Source: Dasyornis broadbenti (taxonomy: Eukaryota; Chordata; Aves; Passeriformes; Dasyornithidae). Taken from it: 64,000 nt of DNA. The stretch covers positions 10,287 through 74,286 of the forward strand of contig VZRN01005382.1 of assembly GCA_013397935.1 (NCBI GenBank), read 5' to 3'. How positions within the stretch are numbered: position 1 is the stretch's first letter; each line of letters starts with the position of its first letter. Positions 61,901 to 64,000 of this stretch are shown here, one piece after another. The notes below the pieces were generated by a model, which saw only the letters and a program-made list of their open reading frames with translations, made no database searches and was not told the DNA's origin. The position numbers and the translations under genes were made by a program.

Positions 61901-63178
61901 ACACCATGCATGCTAACAAGGTAACGCACACAGTGAGATTAAAGATAACCCAGGGATTTACTGCAGGGTGCAGCTGGGAGTCTCGTTACTGTTATAAACA
62001 AAATTATCAGTGAAAGGATTTTTCATCCAAAAAATGTGAGTGTCTTGTGAATCCCAACATTAACACACACATAAAACAAACGATGCCCTCGCAGAAAGTT
62101 CACTCTGAAGGACTCATGTAGGTGTGCAAATTAAATCTGAATTTTTGCAGATTTACCCCCCAACGTACTGTGTATCAATTCATACCCTGTCCTGCTGACC
62201 CAACAACATAAAGATAATGAATTAGCAATTCGTCTCAGGCCACAGCAACCGGGCACCTGGCCAATACAGATGACACGACTGTTTGGGACCAGCAAGTGAC
62301 ATGATGTGGATTTAAGAGCCATCTTTCAGTTCTGATGAGAACAAAAGAGCTTTGATGTGGTCCAGTGAGCCTCAAACCACTCCAGTTCTCCTCCTGCCTG
62401 CAGGAGACTGTGTTTTTACAGGCAGATACACAGAAAGATTATGTGAAAACATTAACGGGATGCTAAAAACACAGCACTCTAAAAATAAAACACAGCACAA
62501 TCCTTTGCAGTTCACCAAACCAGTGGGTTAAATAATAAGACTGATATTAAAAAACACACATTATGTGGCTTAAAATTCTAACCTCGTAGTTCCTTTTCAG
62601 CAGTAACTACCGCATATGTTAAACACTGGTTTTGATATCTCAAACGCTCAATTTACCTTCATTATCACACATTTTTATAGAACGGGCTAAATGCCACCTC
62701 CTGGGCTCTAACAACCTGCCACTCCATCTTACCTGTGACAGAAATATGTATTACAGGTTACAGGCAGGTCTGCAGCTTCGTCACTGATTCTCACACATTC
62801 TCTTTTGCTATTTTATGACCATGGAATGTTAAAAAAAAAAAGCTCTCCAACCTCATTAAACCACATGATGAAAGCGGTTTTCTGTGCCAAAGTGAAAATA
62901 ACACCCAAGAACTGAGAAAACCAGCAGAGGTATTAGAAAACTTGCCTGGTTATCCCCACACACTCTTTTCACATTTCCATTTTATTCCCATTCCCAGCAT
63001 TCCCGTTTACTTGCACAACAGGACAAGACCAGAGCAGTGCTTACTTTTCCAAGGGGTCGGTCATTTTGGCCAAATTCTTGTGGAAGCGTAAGGCCTGGAT
63101 GTCTTGTGTCTCTATTTTCGGAGGTAGAAGTCCCTGCAGCCCGAGCATCTGCCGTTCGTGCAACGTAAAGGCCATCCC
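49811..63178 (-). CDS. ME2: ME2, mitochondrial NAD-dependent malic enzyme (5' end outside the window)
   Basis: Oxidative decarboxylation of malate to pyruvate with NAD+ in the mitochondrial matrix, activated by fumarate. Fourteen coding exons (human numbering 3-16) total 1629 bp: 542 residues equivalent to human 37-578, then TGA. The exon with the initiator Met and transit peptide lies beyond the right edge. Human-numbered residues visible: fumarate-site Glu59, Arg67 and Arg91; catalytic Tyr112 (VYTPTVG) and Lys183 (GIPVGKLCLY); metal ligands Glu255, Asp256 and Asp279 (QFEDFG, FNDDIQG); dinucleotide loop FLGAGEAALG. Gln362 supports NAD rather than NADP use. The C-terminus ends WPESKVH, six residues shorter than human. 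All junctions are in phase. Confidence 0.97.
50304..50402 (-). CDS. ME2: ME2 exon 15
   Basis: 99 bp, ALAEQLTDEELAQGRLYPP through VSIHIAVK, phase 0 on both sides. Acceptor ttctaactcag|GCA, donor AAG|gtgagt. Confidence 0.95.
51056..51126 (-). CDS. ME2: ME2 exon 14
   Basis: 71 bp, VALAVILSSVRHISDKVF to LEAAK. Acceptor tttctttgtag|GC, donor AAG|gtaagt. Confidence 0.94.
51252..51335 (-). mobile_element. Short CR1-type LINE tail in ME2 intron 13
   Basis: Starts GGATGGTTTGGGTTGGAAGA and keeps only about 80 bp up to GGGCAGGGACACC. Minus orientation. Confidence 0.85.
51849..51951 (-). CDS. ME2: ME2 exon 13
   Basis: 103 bp, GRCLFASGSPFELVTLKD through GNNAYIFP. The family motif GQGNN is intact. Acceptor cttttcacag|GGC, donor CCAG|gtaata. 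Confidence 0.95.
51952..55341 (-). other. ME2 intron 12
   Basis: 3.4 kb intron, the second largest seen in ME2. Contains a CR1 copy (53712-54140) inserted opposite to the gene. No other gene recognised. Confidence 0.85.
53712..54140 (+). mobile_element. CR1-type LINE 3' fragment, subfamily A, antisense to ME2
   Basis: From TTTGTCCAGGGAAGGGAGTG through ATCAGGAGGAATTTCTTCAT to TTTCCAACCCCAATGATTCT, the canonical CR1 3' terminus. 5'-truncated. Confidence 0.93.
55342..55484 (-). CDS. ME2: ME2 exon 12
   Basis: 143 bp, VAGAGRLFSHDVLKAM through EEAYTITE. Includes the conserved substrate-side segment IFALSNPT. Acceptor ttcccgtcag|GA, donor GAG|gtgtgt. Confidence 0.95.
56394..56508 (-). CDS. ME2: ME2 exon 11
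   Basis: 115 bp, GREQKVDSNQEPFTHQ through LRPSAII. Contains the NAD-specificity position Gln362. Acceptor ctgtccacag|GGC, donor ATTG|gtaagt. Confidence 0.95.
56600..56713 (-). CDS. ME2: ME2 exon 10
   Basis: 114 bp, AALGIANLIVMAMTESG through FDKHGLLVQ. Completes the dinucleotide-binding loop begun in exon 9. Acceptor tatccacaag|GCT, donor CAG|gtaggg. Confidence 0.95.
57011..57150. repeat. Perfect 70-bp tandem duplication in ME2 intron 9
   Basis: A 70-bp unit starting TGTGCCCCTCTGCCCCTGCT occurs twice head to tail (57011-57080, 57081-57150) with no mismatch. Confidence 0.97.
57727..57824 (-). CDS. ME2: ME2 exon 9
   Basis: 98 bp, TASVALAGLLAAQKATGK through VLFLGAGE. Start of the Rossmann-type NAD-binding domain. 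Acceptor gcttttgcag|GG, donor GAG|gtcagt. Confidence 0.95.
57934..58043 (-). CDS. ME2: ME2 exon 8
   Basis: 110 bp, YGQNTLIQFEDFGNHNAF through TFNDDIQ. Holds the divalent-metal ligands Glu255, Asp256 and Asp279. Acceptor ttctgtag|G, donor CAAG|gtatcc. Confidence 0.96.
58359..58462 (-). CDS. ME2: ME2 exon 7
   Basis: 104 bp, TLLKDPFYMGLYQKRDRS through FMEAITD plus two bases of Arg245. Acceptor tctctttcag|ACA, donor GACAG|gtatgg. Confidence 0.95.
58983..59144 (-). CDS. ME2: ME2 exon 6
   Basis: 162 bp, AVVVTDGERILGLGDLG through CIDVGTDNT. Contains catalytic Lys183 in GIPVGKL. Acceptor tttcttcag|GCT, donor AACACA|gtgagt, phase 0. Confidence 0.95.
59494..59569 (-). CDS. ME2: ME2 exon 5
   Basis: 76 bp, completing Lys131 and coding GLFISISDRGHIRSIV through WPENDVK. 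Acceptor tttctttcag|G, donor AAG|gtactg. Confidence 0.95.
59570..61534 (-). other. ME2 intron 4
   Basis: 2 kb intron between exons 4 and 5. Holds a five-unit minisatellite at 60891-61150; nothing else recognised. Confidence 0.85.
60891..61150. repeat. 53/54-bp minisatellite, five units, ME2 intron 4
   Basis: CCATGGAGCAYGGAACCC landmarks start at 60891, 60945, 60998, 61051 and 61104, each followed by TGGAGTCACTGCTCCTGAAC. Later units replace CTGACAGACCA with AGGGACACRA. Confidence 0.96.
61535..61684 (-). CDS. ME2: ME2 exon 4
   Basis: 150 bp, YIYIMGIQERNEKLFY through QYGHIFRRP. Contains Arg91 and catalytic Tyr112. Acceptor ttaattgcag|G, donor CCAAA|gtaagg. Confidence 0.96.
61685..63044 (-). 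other. ME2 intron 3
   Basis: 1.36 kb AT-rich intron; no internal feature recognised. Confidence 0.85.
63045..63178 (-). CDS. ME2: ME2 exon 3
   Basis: 134 bp coding GMAFTLHERQMLGLQG through MTDPLE plus two bases of Lys81. It holds fumarate-site Glu59 and Arg67. Acceptor tctttccag|GGG, donor GGAAAA|gtaagc. Confidence 0.95.
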
Positions 63179-64000
63179 CTGGAAAGAGAGGAGAGGAACA
63201 ACGCTCAGCTCTTCCCCTGGCATTCCCAGGGATGCTGTGTTCCCCTGCGCCCTTTCCTTGGGGCAGGTGCCACAGCAGGCAGGGCTTGGAAGGGTTTGCC
63301 TCTCCTGGGGTTTCCCTCAGGAGTTGTGGGTTTTCCTTCTGACCACAGCTTGTCCGCATTCCTGAGGCCTCAAGCCCTTTGCCAGCTTTCATTTTCCTCT
63401 GTGAAAATGGAGAACAACTACGAGGTCCTGCTGCAAACGGATTAGAAGTGAAATAACAGCTGCTTTTCCAATTCTTTCATGTGGGTCACCCAGTCTGGTC
63501 CCTACAATCACAGACAACAACATCTAGCCCACAGATTTTCATCTGAATTGCTCCATTTGCTGCTTTTCTTCTACACACTGTCAGTGATACAGCCAGCTCC
63601 CAAAGTTACTGAATTGCCCTAACACTTCTATTAAGATCACAGTTCAACCCAAATACTTCATTCTCACTTAGCGAGGGAACTAATCTACTTCTCTACTACC
63701 AAAAAACCTCATTCGTAGCAAATTAGAAAAATAAAACTATGAAAACTTCCCGTTCTTCTCCGTTTCAGGGTGGACAAAGAGTTTAAATGTATTGCAATTT
63801 AAACACTAGTTTGAATTATTCACCGATAACAGCGATGAAAGCGGTTTTGTGCCTGGTACACACAGCAGCTGCCGTGAGGGTCGCACTGGGAGAGGCTGGC
63901 AGGCTCCTCCAGGAGCACCGAACTCCCGGTGTAACTTTGCGAAACATTCCCTGACACAAGGACGGATCCACAGCCAGCCTGCCCCAAAGCCCTGACCCCA
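63179..64000 (-). other. ME2 intron 2 (partial)
   Basis: No match to the ME2 exon that would carry the transit peptide and NPRTNK segment. That exon must lie right of the window. Confidence 0.75.

Overview
This is a 64 kb piece of a vertebrate, almost certainly avian, nuclear genome. The evidence is multi-exon genes with GT-AG introns, at least a dozen 5'-truncated CR1-type LINE copies (the dominant bird retroposon) and GC-rich minisatellites. The density of young CR1 copies suggests a songbird or relative, but species cannot be fixed from sequence alone. There is no bacterial, viral, CRISPR or operon-like content. Three protein-coding genes, all on the minus strand, are recovered exon by exon: ME2 (mitochondrial NAD-dependent malic enzyme, 5' end outside the window), ELAC1 (short-form tRNase Z) and SMAD4 (the common Smad of TGF-beta/BMP signalling). 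In human the same three genes lie in the same order and relative orientation on 18q21. In chicken that segment is on the Z chromosome, so this is probably a Z-linked contig (inference).

Layout, left to right. 1-3600: GC-rich DNA with simple repeats, an old CR1 and an unexplained CpG island at about 2160-2490. 3650-8449: flank and 3' UTR of SMAD4, with two minisatellites farther out. 8450-23495: the eleven coding exons of SMAD4 (551 residues), with intron 4 largely occupied by a 1.4 kb CA/GGGACA repeat and a small gap. 23.5-33.5 kb: presumed SMAD4 intron 1 and promoter region, the latter hidden in a 771 bp gap. 33.6-38.4 kb: CR1 copies and unique intergenic DNA. 38.4-42.0 kb: the three coding exons of ELAC1 (354 residues). 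42.0-49.0 kb: intergenic DNA with four CR1 copies; two inverted copies flank a CpG-rich block and a 239 bp gap that may be the ELAC1 promoter. 49.1-63.2 kb: fourteen coding exons of ME2 (542 residues plus stop). 63.2-64.0 kb: ME2 intron.

The genes are unrelated in function: a signalling transcription factor, a tRNA 3'-end processing or repair nuclease, and a mitochondrial metabolic enzyme. They are neighbours through conserved vertebrate synteny. Exon boundaries were set by matching splice sites, codon phase and recalled family sequences. Every junction given here keeps the reading frame, and summed lengths match the human proteins after small named differences.

I found no new biological system. 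The more interesting observations are an SMAD4 3' splice site built out of a minisatellite with an in-frame decoy acceptor, a (CTG)9 tract just after the SMAD4 stop, the inverted CR1 pair around the likely ELAC1 promoter, an orphan CpG island, and a long GC-rich hairpin at the left edge.
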